Part shown: positions 7,433 to 15,187 of the stretch, in pieces | How positions within the stretch are numbered: position 1 is the first letter of the stretch | Layout: each line of letters starts with the position of its first letter | Origin: Firmicutes bacterium HGW-Firmicutes-14 | Lineage (GTDB): Bacteria > Bacillota > Thermincolia > Thermincolales > UBA2595 | Length of the DNA stretch: 64,000 nucleotides | NCBI GenBank assembly: GCA_002840275.1 | Contig: PHAB01000013.1 | Span: 31,281-95,280, forward strand | Direction of reading: 5' to 3' | Program-made: the position numbers and the translations under genes | Notes under the pieces: generated by a model | What the model saw: only the letters and a program-made list of their open reading frames with translations | What the model was told of the DNA's origin: nothing | The model's database searches: none

Positions 7433-7981
7433 ATGTATTATGCACCCAAAACATTTCTATGTCCATATTACGTTAACACACCAATGTATAACCCTGTTAA
7501 TATGTATGCTGTTCATAAAATATATCAGTGTCCCTGCTATGCAACTATCCCGATGGTCAGTTCCCCAATTAAGTTAAAGGATTACGGGCCTAACCCATTT
7601 GTAGTTGATATTGAAGAAGCTACAAAGCAAAACAGTAATTTTCGTATCGCTTTATGGACAGGAACCCATTTACAACTTACTTTGATGAGTATCAATGTGG
7701 GAGAAGACATAGGTTTGGAAATCCACCCAAACCTTGACCAATTCATACGTATTGAAGAGGGTCAGGGACTTGTCTTAATGGGAGATAGACAGGACAGGCT
7801 GGATTTTCGGGCATATGTACAGGATGATTATGCGTTCATTATACCTGCTGGTAAATGGCATAACCTAATCAATACAGGCAATAGACCACTTAAATTATAT
7901 TCCATTTATGCCCCACCTCAGCATCCATATGGCACGGTTCATGAAACTAAAGAAGATGCCGAAGAGAACCACGGGCTCTAA
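7433..7981 (+). CDS. Cupin-domain protein with Tyr/Cys-rich N-terminus
   Basis: About 182 residues from the ATG at 7433 (MYYAPKTFLCPYYVN). Residues 1-50 are rich in Tyr, Cys, Met and Pro. A single cupin barrel follows, with the metal-type motif IGLEIHPNLDQFIRIEEGQG (His and Glu residues) and a second half containing FIIPAGKWHNLIN. Cupins of this group are mostly uncharacterised; some resemble sugar isomerases, and a Cys/Tyr-rich leader is also seen in spore-coat-like proteins. The ribosome site GAAAGG is slightly distant (about 11 bases). It is transcribed alone and opposite to its neighbours, between two tRNA-Leu remnants, so it may be acquired DNA. The longer in-frame ORF upstream runs into the repeat and is not coding. 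Confidence 0.8.
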   Translation: MYYAPKTFLCPYYVNTPMYNPVNMYAVHKIYQCPCYATIPMVSSPIKLKDYGPNPFVVDIEEATKQNSNFRIALWTGTHLQLTLMSINVGEDIGLEIHPNLDQFIRIEEGQGLVLMGDRQDRLDFRAYVQDDYAFIIPAGKWHNLINTGNRPLKLYSIYAPPQHPYGTVHETKEDAEENHGL

Positions 7982-8058
7982 AATATAACGATGCCTAACC
8001 TCATAGTGCCCTTGATTACATGATATACCGTTATCTGGTTATCCGGTAATTTTTTTCT

Positions 8059-8110
8059 GGTGCGGAATCCTTCATTTTCGACACTAATACTTTATTTCTT
8101 TTTTGGTTTA
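8059..8110. repeat. Dispersed ~52-bp repeat, copy B
   Basis: Close match to 638-690, again ending in TTTCTTTTTTGGTTT. Here it overlaps the last codons (Lys-rich) and stop of the membrane-protein gene at 8092, so that C-terminus may derive from the repeat. Confidence 0.6.
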
Positions 8111-8736
8111 GAGATTTGCCACACTGATTTCCTGGCAGGTTTAGGGACTATCTTGAACACCCTTTTGTTACCGTCTATTAATGACAGCGAAACAAGTTTA
8201 TATCTCACAGACTGCCTAAAACCGATATTCTCTGTTAGTTCTTGTATGGGAACCCCATATCTTCCGATAATAAAAGCGGATACGGTTAAATATACAAGGT
8301 GGGCGCCATAAAATAAGACGGATGCCAGCAGATCAGGATTTTCCCCGTAAGCTACGCCTAAAGCACGAAACAACATACCGACTCCTACTATCCAACCCAG
8401 AGTGGTAACTGCAAAACTTTTCAACCAAAAATATTGCCACCCTGTTATATCGAGTATGGTTACAAATGCTAAGGCGTGGACTCCACCCATTCCGAAACTC
8501 ATTAAATTTCCGAAGATGAAGCCCAAAATCGTCTGGATTTGCTCCGGGCGGACAAATAATTCCACAGCGGCTTCAGGCATAATTACCGTGGGTTTATAGA
8601 ACCACTTGGAAGCATATCCAAATGTATTGGCAATTGCCGCTGAAACAGTTCCCGATAAAAGCACCAGAATGACCCGGTCACTAATTCTAAATTTACTGTT
8701 CAAAAATACATTCACCCATTTCCTGATTACCGCCAT
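8092..8736 (-). CDS. Uncharacterised multi-pass membrane protein
   Basis: About 214 residues with roughly four to five hydrophobic segments (around 22-40, 68-95, 102-125, 138-160) and a basic C-terminal tail ending KPKKK. I do not recognise the family. There is no strong ribosome site: the ATG at 8736 is preferred over a TTG one codon earlier, but both are weakly supported. The gene sits between the cupin and zinc-ribbon genes in the stretch marked by tRNA-Leu remnants, and its last codons coincide with a dispersed repeat, so truncation or addition of the C-terminus is possible. Confidence 0.65.
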   Translation of the reverse strand: MAVIRKWVNVFLNSKFRISDRVILVLLSGTVSAAIANTFGYASKWFYKPTVIMPEAAVELFVRPEQIQTILGFIFGNLMSFGMGGVHALAFVTILDITGWQYFWLKSFAVTTLGWIVGVGMLFRALGVAYGENPDLLASVLFYGAHLVYLTVSAFIIGRYGVPIQELTENIGFRQSVRYKLVSLSLIDGNKRVFKIVPKPARKSVWQISKPKKK

Positions 8737-8816
8737 CAATGGCTTACTTTAGTAGTATTACCGGGAATTAATTTCGTATATATGGAAAAATGTAGGCCTC
8801 AAGCTAAAAAGCAGAA

Positions 8817-8855
8817 ATAAAAAAGAGTTCCGGTCGTTCACAAAAACGCCGGAAA
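8817..8855 (-). terminator. Rho-independent terminator after the zinc-ribbon gene
   Basis: On the minus strand TTCCGG and CCGGAA arms (8828-8833 / 8849-8854) are followed by a T-rich run. It lies just beyond the tRNA-Leu remnant. Confidence 0.55.
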
Positions 8856-8873
8856 CCCTTATTATTATTCATA

Positions 8874-8890
8874 TGGTGCCCGAGACCGGG
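8874..8890. repeat. 17-bp tRNA-Leu 3'-end remnant (copy 2)
   Basis: TGGTGCCCGAGACCGGG is identical to the 3' end, including CCA, of the intact tRNA-Leu at 20507-20595 and in the same orientation; a GGAAACCCTT tract precedes it as in the other copies. With the identical copy at 19986-20002 it brackets the redox gene module as direct repeats. Confidence 0.7.
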
Positions 8891-8891
8891 C

Positions 8892-9299
8892 TCATGTCAA
8901 CTTTTGCCCTGAATCCATTGGGCCATTTAGCACCGGTTTTCCGTAAATGTTTGGACAATTATTTACTGCCAATTTAAGATGTCTGAACAATTTTACTTTA
9001 CCTTTCTCCGTTGTGAGTGATCTGCCGCAATTATCACAAGAAAAATCAATTGCATTTATTCTTACCTGACTGGTTTCCCGGCAAAATGGGCAGGTAACAG
9101 GTTTAAATTTGTACAGCTTTAGGACAGATAGGCTAATCGCAGGCTCGAAAATCTTTACCACTAAACCGGCTAAAACCAGCAATACACCAATTTTGCTAAA
9201 AATTATTGTAATAATTAACCCTACTCCTAACCCCAGAACAGCAGCTGATAAAAGGGAGCTTTGTTCTTTTATTTTAGCTGTTAATTGGTTTTTAGTCAT
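8892..9299 (-). CDS. Small membrane protein with zinc ribbon
   Basis: About 135 residues from the ATG at 9299, preceded by AGGGGG. Two hydrophobic segments (about 18-38 and 40-60) are followed by a CPFC...CDNC zinc ribbon at about residues 70-95. The family is not recognised; such proteins may be membrane-anchored sensors or assembly factors. The stop codon lies only two bases from the tRNA-Leu remnant, so the C-terminal residues (GPMDSGQKLT) may reflect DNA joined at this point rather than the original end. Confidence 0.65.
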   Translation of the reverse strand: MTKNQLTAKIKEQSSLLSAAVLGLGVGLIITIIFSKIGVLLVLAGLVVKIFEPAISLSVLKLYKFKPVTCPFCRETSQVRINAIDFSCDNCGRSLTTEKGKVKLFRHLKLAVNNCPNIYGKPVLNGPMDSGQKLT

Positions 9300-9469
9300 A
9301 ACAAACACCCCCTAGTGCTTATTAGTACCAATTCCTTCTTGCTTTAATATTACCACATTCCCAATAAAAAGCCAATAGGTTCCCAGTACTTTTGTTCCTA
9401 TTTTTTTGGGATTTTCCCTAGTTTATTGCTACAATTTGTCCCGACCCTATGTCCCAAGTGCGTAACTTC

Positions 9470-9505
9470 AAAAAAAAGGCTGGTTCTCCTCATGAGAACC
9501 AGCCT
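9470..9505 (-). terminator. Strong rho-independent terminator of the cytochrome operon
   Basis: Twelve-base arms AGGCTGGTTCTC / GAGAACCAGCCT around a five-base loop are followed on the minus strand by eight T residues. It ends the operon whose last gene is at 9572. 9300-9470 contains no other evident feature. Confidence 0.88.
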
Positions 9506-9571
9506 CCAAAAAATCCTTTATGATTATTTGCTTTATGTATCCAACAGCCTACCAGGAGAAACAAGCTTATA

Positions 9572-9901
9572 CTAACTCCCAGTATTAGAACGAATGTCAG
9601 CCAGATTATTGCCGGTTTCAATATTGTCACCAGATTCCTTTTTGCTTTGTTTTCCAGTTAACACTAACAACGAAACCGCACCTGCAAAGGCTAGAAAAAT
9701 TAACCATGATAAAACTGTTACCGGCGGCCAAAGGACCATGAATATAACTAATCCGGTAATCATGGAAAAAATTGTTCCAGATGCAGCGGTGATGAAGACA
9801 CTAAGTCCGGTAACTTTACTGCCAAACTTTACAAAAACCACGTATACTGCTGTGCTAAATCCCAAAAAGACAGATAAGACTCCAATCGCCCAAAACAACA
9901 T
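9572..9901 (-). CDS. Small three-TM membrane protein of the cytochrome operon
   Basis: The 109-residue protein has three hydrophobic segments (about 2-25, 32-55, 60-82) and a polar C-terminal tail. It is the last gene of the Fe-S/NrfD/cytochrome operon, 53 bp after the cytochrome gene and followed by a strong terminator. GGGAGGG precedes the ATG. I do not recognise the family. It may be an accessory or anchoring subunit of the complex; this rests only on position. Confidence 0.7.
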   Translation of the reverse strand: MLFWAIGVLSVFLGFSTAVYVVFVKFGSKVTGLSVFITAASGTIFSMITGLVIFMVLWPPVTVLSWLIFLAFAGAVSLLVLTGKQSKKESGDNIETGNNLADIRSNTGS

Positions 9902-9954
9902 TTAACTCCCTCCCTTTTTTTTGGATAGGATCCGCCCTCACTCCGTTTTTCCCT

Positions 9955-10758
9955 TTAAGCCCTTGCCTGGGCCTCACTTCTTTCTTCTTCGTCTTCTTCC
10001 CGAATAACTTCCTGTTCTTTGATTTGACCAATTTTTCTAATACCTAACACTGTATACCCAGCGTAGAAATAGGTGGCCCATATTCCTCCTACCACCAGAC
10101 CAATCACCCAATTACCCAAAAACGGTATCTCTAAACCCTCACCTTTATGATATAGAGATCCGGTTAAGGCCAAATCCAAAGATCCTGCTGCCTGAGCGGC
10201 ATTAACTTGCGTATCCTCATCAACAACGACAATCACATTTACCTTTTCATCTAAAGTTTGAGGCCAATAGCTGATCCGCGCAATTCCGTCAGTACCGGTA
10301 GAAGCGCTGCCTAAATTGATCTTGTTCTGCCCAAAGAAGTCAGTTTCTGCAAAAAAATTAACTTGTTTGCCGGCTAGCAGCGTACCACCTGCAGTGACTT
10401 TAGCCTGTAATTGTGTTTTCTCACCCCTGGTGCCGCCACTGGGTAAAATCAGCTCAATGTTGACATTCTGCCTGCCTGTTGGTCCTGAGGTACCCGGCTG
10501 ATCTTGAGGTTGACCTGTCCCCGTCGAGGGAGGTTCCCCTGTTTGGTTACCTGCCAAACCCGTAAAATCATAGTTGTTAGCTTTAAACTTTTCACCAAAA
10601 TCATTTAGATTAGGTACCGAGGAATGACATAAACCACAGTCCTTTTCCAGGCCTTCCGGAATTTGGGAAAAATAAACACCGTTGGCCATAGCGTTAGGTA
10701 CATAATTAAAAACTATAAGACCTAAGACAATGAGAAAAAGGGTTAATCGCTTCATCAT
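9955..10758 (-). CDS. Membrane-anchored monoheme c-type cytochrome with Ig-like domain
   Basis: The 267-residue protein has a signal peptide (about 1-25, ending AMA), one CXXCH heme site (CGLCH, about residue 42), a Gly/Pro/Thr/Gln-rich linker (about 70-95), an Ig-like/carboxypeptidase-regulatory-like beta domain (about 96-195), one C-terminal membrane helix (about 215-235) and a charged cytoplasmic tail. It would sit on the outer face of the membrane. Its ATG overlaps the stop of the NrfD gene by four bases, indicating translational coupling. It probably relays electrons between the NrfD/Fe-S pair and an external partner such as the octaheme lipoprotein at 16863-18809. Confidence 0.85.
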   Translation of the reverse strand: MMKRLTLFLIVLGLIVFNYVPNAMANGVYFSQIPEGLEKDCGLCHSSVPNLNDFGEKFKANNYDFTGLAGNQTGEPPSTGTGQPQDQPGTSGPTGRQNVNIELILPSGGTRGEKTQLQAKVTAGGTLLAGKQVNFFAETDFFGQNKINLGSASTGTDGIARISYWPQTLDEKVNVIVVVDEDTQVNAAQAAGSLDLALTGSLYHKGEGLEIPFLGNWVIGLVVGGIWATYFYAGYTVLGIRKIGQIKEQEVIREEDEEERSEAQARA

Positions 10759-12116
10759 TTAGCCCCTCCTTTGAACTTGCCTAAACGTACTGAATTAATG
10801 CTGCTTATTTCTGCCGATTCCTTATCCCATTCATTAGCAATTTCCCAAACCGGAATCGCCGGAAAGAAACGGAAGAAGAGAGCGATTAACAGGGCAAAAC
10901 CCGCTAAGCCGATCATAGTAATAGACAATTCCGGAAGGCTGGCACGGTATGGAGCAGAATCAAAGTATGTTGGCGTGTTGGCCAGCGAAAGAGTGGGGAT
11001 TACAAATATGTATCGTTTGAACCATACCCCGATGACCACCAACACCCCGGCAATGGTTATCCCGGTAATATTTCTGGTTGTGGGCCAAACCATTAAGAAT
11101 ACGGGAAGTAATATACAATCAAGGAAAAATAACCAAAAAAGCATGGAAAACCTGCCAGTGAAAAACATACTTAAAAATTCCAATTCATGACCTTTTACTT
11201 TGTAAGCTTCAGTAAGCAGTTCAGCGAAATTGAAATATCCATAAACTAACCCCATCGCAATCAGCAGCCAGCCTAGTTTTTTAAAGTGGTCGACAGTAAG
11301 ATACTTCTCCAGGCCAAAGGCTTTTCGAAAAATGGCCATCGCCACAATTACCATCGCCACCCCGGAAAAAAATGCACTAACCACAAAGTAAGGAGCAAGA
11401 ATTGTAGTATCCCAGCCAGACCTCAGGGTCATCCCAAATATCCAGGCTGTAACCGAGTGTACAGCTATTCCGGCCGGAATAATCACAACCGACATGATAC
11501 CGATAACCTTTTCCAGTCTTTCCTTTTGCTCAGGTGTATTCTGCCAGCCTAAAGCCAGCAGCCTGTATATTTTTTGTCTTATGGGGGAAACTGATTCCCC
11601 AAGTTTATCGCGGCATAAAGCTAAATCCGGGATCATGGGAATATAAAGGTATAACAAACTTCCAAACAGGTAGGTGTTTACAGCAATTACATCCCAGAGC
11701 AATGGGGATTGGATTCGGCCATGAATAAATATATTTAGTAGTCGTTCCGGCCGACCCATATCGATAACAACCATTAATAAAGCGCCGATCAATGCTGACC
11801 CGGTAATTACTTCCGCAATTCTGGAGACCGGCGACTGCCAATGCTGGCCGCTTAACCGCAATATAGCCGATACCAGTGTTCCTGCCAAACTTATCCCAAT
11901 AAAATATACAAAGGTGGTAATATACAATCCCCAGAAAACTTGATTTTGCATACCGGTAACACTTAGCCCCTTCCACAGCTGACCGGCGTAGAATAAAACT
12001 CCCACGGCCACGACAACAGCCAATGAGGCTAAGCCAATGTTATAACCCAATCCCGGTTTTACCAAAGGTTTTAGCGCTATTTCTTCTAATTCAAGGCTTC
12101 TTTCATTATTACTCAC
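10755..12116 (-). CDS. NrfD/PsrC-type integral membrane quinone-interacting subunit
   Basis: About 453 residues with roughly ten transmembrane helices, as in NrfD/PsrC/DsrP proteins. These exchange electrons between menaquinone and a partner Fe-S protein and may move protons. A GTG start at 12116 is chosen (MSNNERSLELEEIALK) because GGGAGGGA lies just upstream; it overlaps the Fe-S gene by eight bases. No molybdopterin catalytic subunit is encoded beside it, so the trio resembles a Fe-S/NrfD/cytochrome conduit rather than a classical Psr or Nrf reductase. Direction of electron flow cannot be told from sequence. Confidence 0.9.
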   Translation of the reverse strand: MSNNERSLELEEIALKPLVKPGLGYNIGLASLAVVVAVGVLFYAGQLWKGLSVTGMQNQVFWGLYITTFVYFIGISLAGTLVSAILRLSGQHWQSPVSRIAEVITGSALIGALLMVVIDMGRPERLLNIFIHGRIQSPLLWDVIAVNTYLFGSLLYLYIPMIPDLALCRDKLGESVSPIRQKIYRLLALGWQNTPEQKERLEKVIGIMSVVIIPAGIAVHSVTAWIFGMTLRSGWDTTILAPYFVVSAFFSGVAMVIVAMAIFRKAFGLEKYLTVDHFKKLGWLLIAMGLVYGYFNFAELLTEAYKVKGHELEFLSMFFTGRFSMLFWLFFLDCILLPVFLMVWPTTRNITGITIAGVLVVIGVWFKRYIFVIPTLSLANTPTYFDSAPYRASLPELSITMIGLAGFALLIALFFRFFPAIPVWEIANEWDKESAEISSINSVRLGKFKGGAK

Positions 12117-12924
12117 GCGGCTCCCTCCCCTGTTCCTGTCCATGGCCCGGTAAATAGTATACTCTTGGCTTGGTTCCAAGTTCTTCTTTGTAACGGTAGG
12201 CGTTGTGTTCCGCCAGCATCTTTTTCAATGGCACGACTTCCTGGCCGTTTGTTGCCACATCTGTTTCCAAATCTCCAAAATACATTGCTCCCCTGGGACA
12301 ACCCCCAATACAAGCCGGTAATTTGCCATCTTTGGTAAATGATTCACAAAGGACACATTTATTGGCTGTACCCATGCGCGGCGGCAGGGGAAACTCCGGA
12401 GAATATTCGGCAAATGCATCTTTTGGGCTGGCATCCCGTTTCTCCCAGTAAAAAAAGCGGCGGTCATAGGGGCAGGCGGCCAAACAAAACCGGCAGCCTA
12501 TACATTTTCTGTTATCAACCAAAACAGTACCGGTCTCGCTGTGGTAAGTGGCTCCTACCGGACACACCTTAACACAGGGCGCATTTTCACAATGCATACA
12601 CGGTATTGGCATCCAATAGGTACTGTCTCCTTCGCCATGAACTTTTTTTACATCTATCCACTCTTCTCCCTCCAGTCTGTGGTAAACGCTTCTGTCAGCG
12701 GCCATACACTGGGGTTCCATGCCAAGCCCTTCGCAACCGTCACATTTCTTCAGGTCGATAATTCTTACCCATTGTTTGGTTAACTTCTCTTTTCCGGAAT
12801 TTTTGGTCCCACCGGCCACTGCTTTGGAATCTAAGCCAGATATCTTATCAATCACCGGCAGGACAGTTGTCGACAGCCCTATCAGGCCTATCCCCCTAAG
12901 CAAACTGCGCCGTGAAATATTCAT
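12109..12924 (-). CDS. Tat-exported 4x[4Fe-4S] ferredoxin-type subunit (PsrB/DsrO/HybA-like)
   Basis: About 271 residues from an ATG at 12924 with AAGGGTGAG upstream. The N-terminus MNISRRSLLRGIGLIG is a twin-arginine signal, placing the folded protein outside the membrane. Cys clusters typical of PsrB/DmsB/DsrO follow: CDGCEG...QC, CMHCENAPCVKVCP, CIGCRFCLAACPYDRR and CVLCESF...CIGGCP, for about four [4Fe-4S] centres. It pairs with the NrfD-like protein encoded next, forming a quinone-linked electron-transfer unit. Without a Mo-enzyme neighbour, its partner is likely the monoheme or octaheme cytochrome. The DsrO comparison is structural; no other Dsr genes are present. Confidence 0.9.
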   Translation of the reverse strand: MNISRRSLLRGIGLIGLSTTVLPVIDKISGLDSKAVAGGTKNSGKEKLTKQWVRIIDLKKCDGCEGLGMEPQCMAADRSVYHRLEGEEWIDVKKVHGEGDSTYWMPIPCMHCENAPCVKVCPVGATYHSETGTVLVDNRKCIGCRFCLAACPYDRRFFYWEKRDASPKDAFAEYSPEFPLPPRMGTANKCVLCESFTKDGKLPACIGGCPRGAMYFGDLETDVATNGQEVVPLKKMLAEHNAYRYKEELGTKPRVYYLPGHGQEQGREPRE

Positions 12925-12958
12925 CTGTCTCACCCTTTTCATTTAATATTTGTGTTAA

Positions 12959-13618
12959 TTATGGTGTTTGTCCCCTTGACCGAATATGGTTTTCAACAGC
13001 ATAGACAGCAGCTTCCGCCCGGTTATTCAGATTCAGTTTGCCTAATAATCTGCTCACATAATTGCGAACAGTTTTCTCACTAAGAAAAATGTGTTTGGCA
13101 ATCTCTTTATTGCTCAACCCTTCCGCTATCAATTCCAGCACTTTCCTCTCCTGCTTGGACAAATTTGACTTTTTCTCATACAAATCACCCGGAACCTTGC
13201 GCAGATGGTTAAGCAGTTTATTGGTTATCATCGGATCTAAAATTGATTCTCCTTTAATAGCAGCATCTATCGCCCTGATTAGTTCACCATTGCCAGTGTC
13301 CTTTAAAACAAACCCCATTGCTCCTGCCTCGATAGAATTGAGTATCACATCAGCCCCCCCAAAAGAAGTGAGCATAATTACATTAGTCTCGGGATATTGC
13401 CGCAAAATCTCACGACAACAATCAATCCCACTGCAGTTTTTCAGTCTTACATCCATAATCACAACTTGGGGGCCAAATTGTTCCATTAATGCAAGGGTCT
13501 CCTCTTTTGTCTGAGCTTCTCCCACCACTTCCAGATAATCATATCGATTTAGCAGCAAGTTCAAACCGTATCTAACCACTTCGTGGTCATCAACAATCAG
13601 CACCTTTACCTTGTTCAT
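12959..13618 (-). CDS. NarL/LuxR-family response regulator (A)
   Basis: The 219-residue protein has a receiver domain (about 1-120; IVDDHE, phospho-acceptor Asp in VVIMDVRL, MLTS, Lys in VLKDTG) and a LuxR-type HTH (about 150-212; LSKQERKVLELIAEGLSNKE). AAGGAG precedes its ATG. It lies downstream of the two sensor kinase genes and directly upstream of the Fe-S/NrfD/cytochrome genes, 34 bp from the Fe-S start, so it probably controls the redox operon. It is similar to the regulator at 19068-19730, suggesting duplication of the two-component pair. Confidence 0.93.
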   Translation of the reverse strand: MNKVKVLIVDDHEVVRYGLNLLLNRYDYLEVVGEAQTKEETLALMEQFGPQVVIMDVRLKNCSGIDCCREILRQYPETNVIMLTSFGGADVILNSIEAGAMGFVLKDTGNGELIRAIDAAIKGESILDPMITNKLLNHLRKVPGDLYEKKSNLSKQERKVLELIAEGLSNKEIAKHIFLSEKTVRNYVSRLLGKLNLNNRAEAAVYAVENHIRSRGQTP

Positions 13619-13744
13619 GGTACCACTCCTTTTGCATCTTATTTTCCGTGGCTTGTATAAATTATAGCATTGCTTTCACAAATAAAAACAGATGTATATA
13701 CCCTAACGAAATGTCCCCATTTTATGAGTACTTTTGCTCATCAT

Positions 13745-15172
13745 TTAATCGGGACAAATTGCCCAATCAGGCAAACTGATTATTATTTCCGTTCCCAACC
13801 CGGAAATACTCTTAATCCGAAACTCTCCGTTTAACAATCTGGTCCTGGCTTCCATATTGGGCAATCCGTTACCGCAGAAATAAAAATCCCTGGGATTACA
13901 GGACATCACCTCACTCAAAACAAACCCTTTACCATTATCTTTTAGGCTCATAAACAGGTGATTTTTATTGGTAAGGCCGAGGGCAACCCAGATGCGGCTG
14001 GCATCTGCGTGCTGAATGACATTATATGTGCCCTCAAGAAAGATTTTACTCAGATGGTTGGCCACATCGGAATTAACTCTGGTTAAATCAAGTTTAGAGT
14101 CGCAAAAGTAATCAATGGATAACTGGTAATCATTTTTTAGTCTGGCAATGTTTTCTCGGAAAAAATCATTTAAATTGGTATCCAATTCCGGCTGTAAGCC
14201 GATAATATAATTGCGGATATTTTGAACTACGTCCCCCAATCTCTTGGAACTTATTTCCATTTGCTTGCCCAGTTCAGGTAAAATCTTTTTTGCATCTTCG
14301 CCTGCTGACTGGATGGAAATACCAATACCGAAGAGAGACTGCAATACATCATCATGTAAATCTCTCCCAAAACGCTCCCGTTCCAGTAAGACACCCTGAC
14401 GTCGATAACTTGCATCGAGACGCCTTTGTTTTTCGATGTCAAAAACAGCCAATATTCTAGTGAAGAAAAAGGTAACTATAAAGCCAGTAAAAGCCCGCAG
14501 TAATTCGACCCTAATACCGGTATGGTTATAGATCAGATCTTCATTGATCACATTAGCTGGAAAAAAAGGCGCCTCCGGTACCACCAGTCCATCAAATATG
14601 CCAAAAAAAATAAAAGCTCCGAGAGCAATCCTTAAGCTGCTCACCAGAGAACCTGTTTCGATTACTCTCAGTTCCTTGATTTGCAGTACCAATGCAAAGG
14701 CAGCAAGCAGACCACCTGGCAGAGCCATCAGGTACCTGGCCCAGACCTCACTGACATTCAACCAGACCAGCAATTCGGGTGTGCCTATTTTAAATATAAA
14801 TATTAAATAGATTCCCAGCCATAAACTAAATATAGATACAGGAATGAACAAAAGCCGCCGATGGCTTCCCCATGTGTCGGTCACCAGTTTCGCACCAAAA
14901 ATAAATAAAGATAAAAATGAAATTCCTTCGACCAATCTCTGCAGAGCAATTAGCTTCCAGATAGATTCCTGTCCAACGTCCGGAATCTGAAAAGGGATAA
15001 AAATATTACCCCAATCGCTCAATCCATGAAGTATACCAAAGGCAGCCAAAAAACTTACGCTGTGAGCTAAGCGGAAAGTACTATAACTTCTATACTGCAT
15101 AGCAATGGCAAGCCCCATACTATAAAAGCTCAAGCCGTATAAAAATTCCATTCCTATTAAGATGTCTTCCAT
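13745..15172 (-). CDS. Membrane sensor histidine kinase, HisKA_3 type (B)
   Basis: The 475-residue protein has about seven N-terminal transmembrane helices (about 1-250) in place of a large extracellular sensor. A NarX/DegS-type dimerisation domain follows with ERFGRDLHDDVLQSLFGIGI (phospho-His about residue 278), then an HATPase domain with a degenerate N box, DNGKGF and GLGTEIIISLP. It should phosphorylate NarL-family regulators. It is clearly related to the kinase encoded immediately upstream (15 bp gap), including the membrane region, so the two are tandem paralogues. The stimulus is unknown; the context suggests redox state, quinone pool or an electron acceptor. Confidence 0.92.
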   Translation of the reverse strand: MEDILIGMEFLYGLSFYSMGLAIAMQYRSYSTFRLAHSVSFLAAFGILHGLSDWGNIFIPFQIPDVGQESIWKLIALQRLVEGISFLSLFIFGAKLVTDTWGSHRRLLFIPVSIFSLWLGIYLIFIFKIGTPELLVWLNVSEVWARYLMALPGGLLAAFALVLQIKELRVIETGSLVSSLRIALGAFIFFGIFDGLVVPEAPFFPANVINEDLIYNHTGIRVELLRAFTGFIVTFFFTRILAVFDIEKQRRLDASYRRQGVLLERERFGRDLHDDVLQSLFGIGISIQSAGEDAKKILPELGKQMEISSKRLGDVVQNIRNYIIGLQPELDTNLNDFFRENIARLKNDYQLSIDYFCDSKLDLTRVNSDVANHLSKIFLEGTYNVIQHADASRIWVALGLTNKNHLFMSLKDNGKGFVLSEVMSCNPRDFYFCGNGLPNMEARTRLLNGEFRIKSISGLGTEIIISLPDWAICPD

Positions 15173-15187
15173 TCCTTCCCCCCCAAG

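Noticed and set aside
10755..12924. Classical polysulfide, nitrite or Dsr reductase operon
   Set aside because: Fe-S and NrfD-like subunits fit, but no molybdopterin subunit, NrfA or DsrAB/MKJ genes are present.
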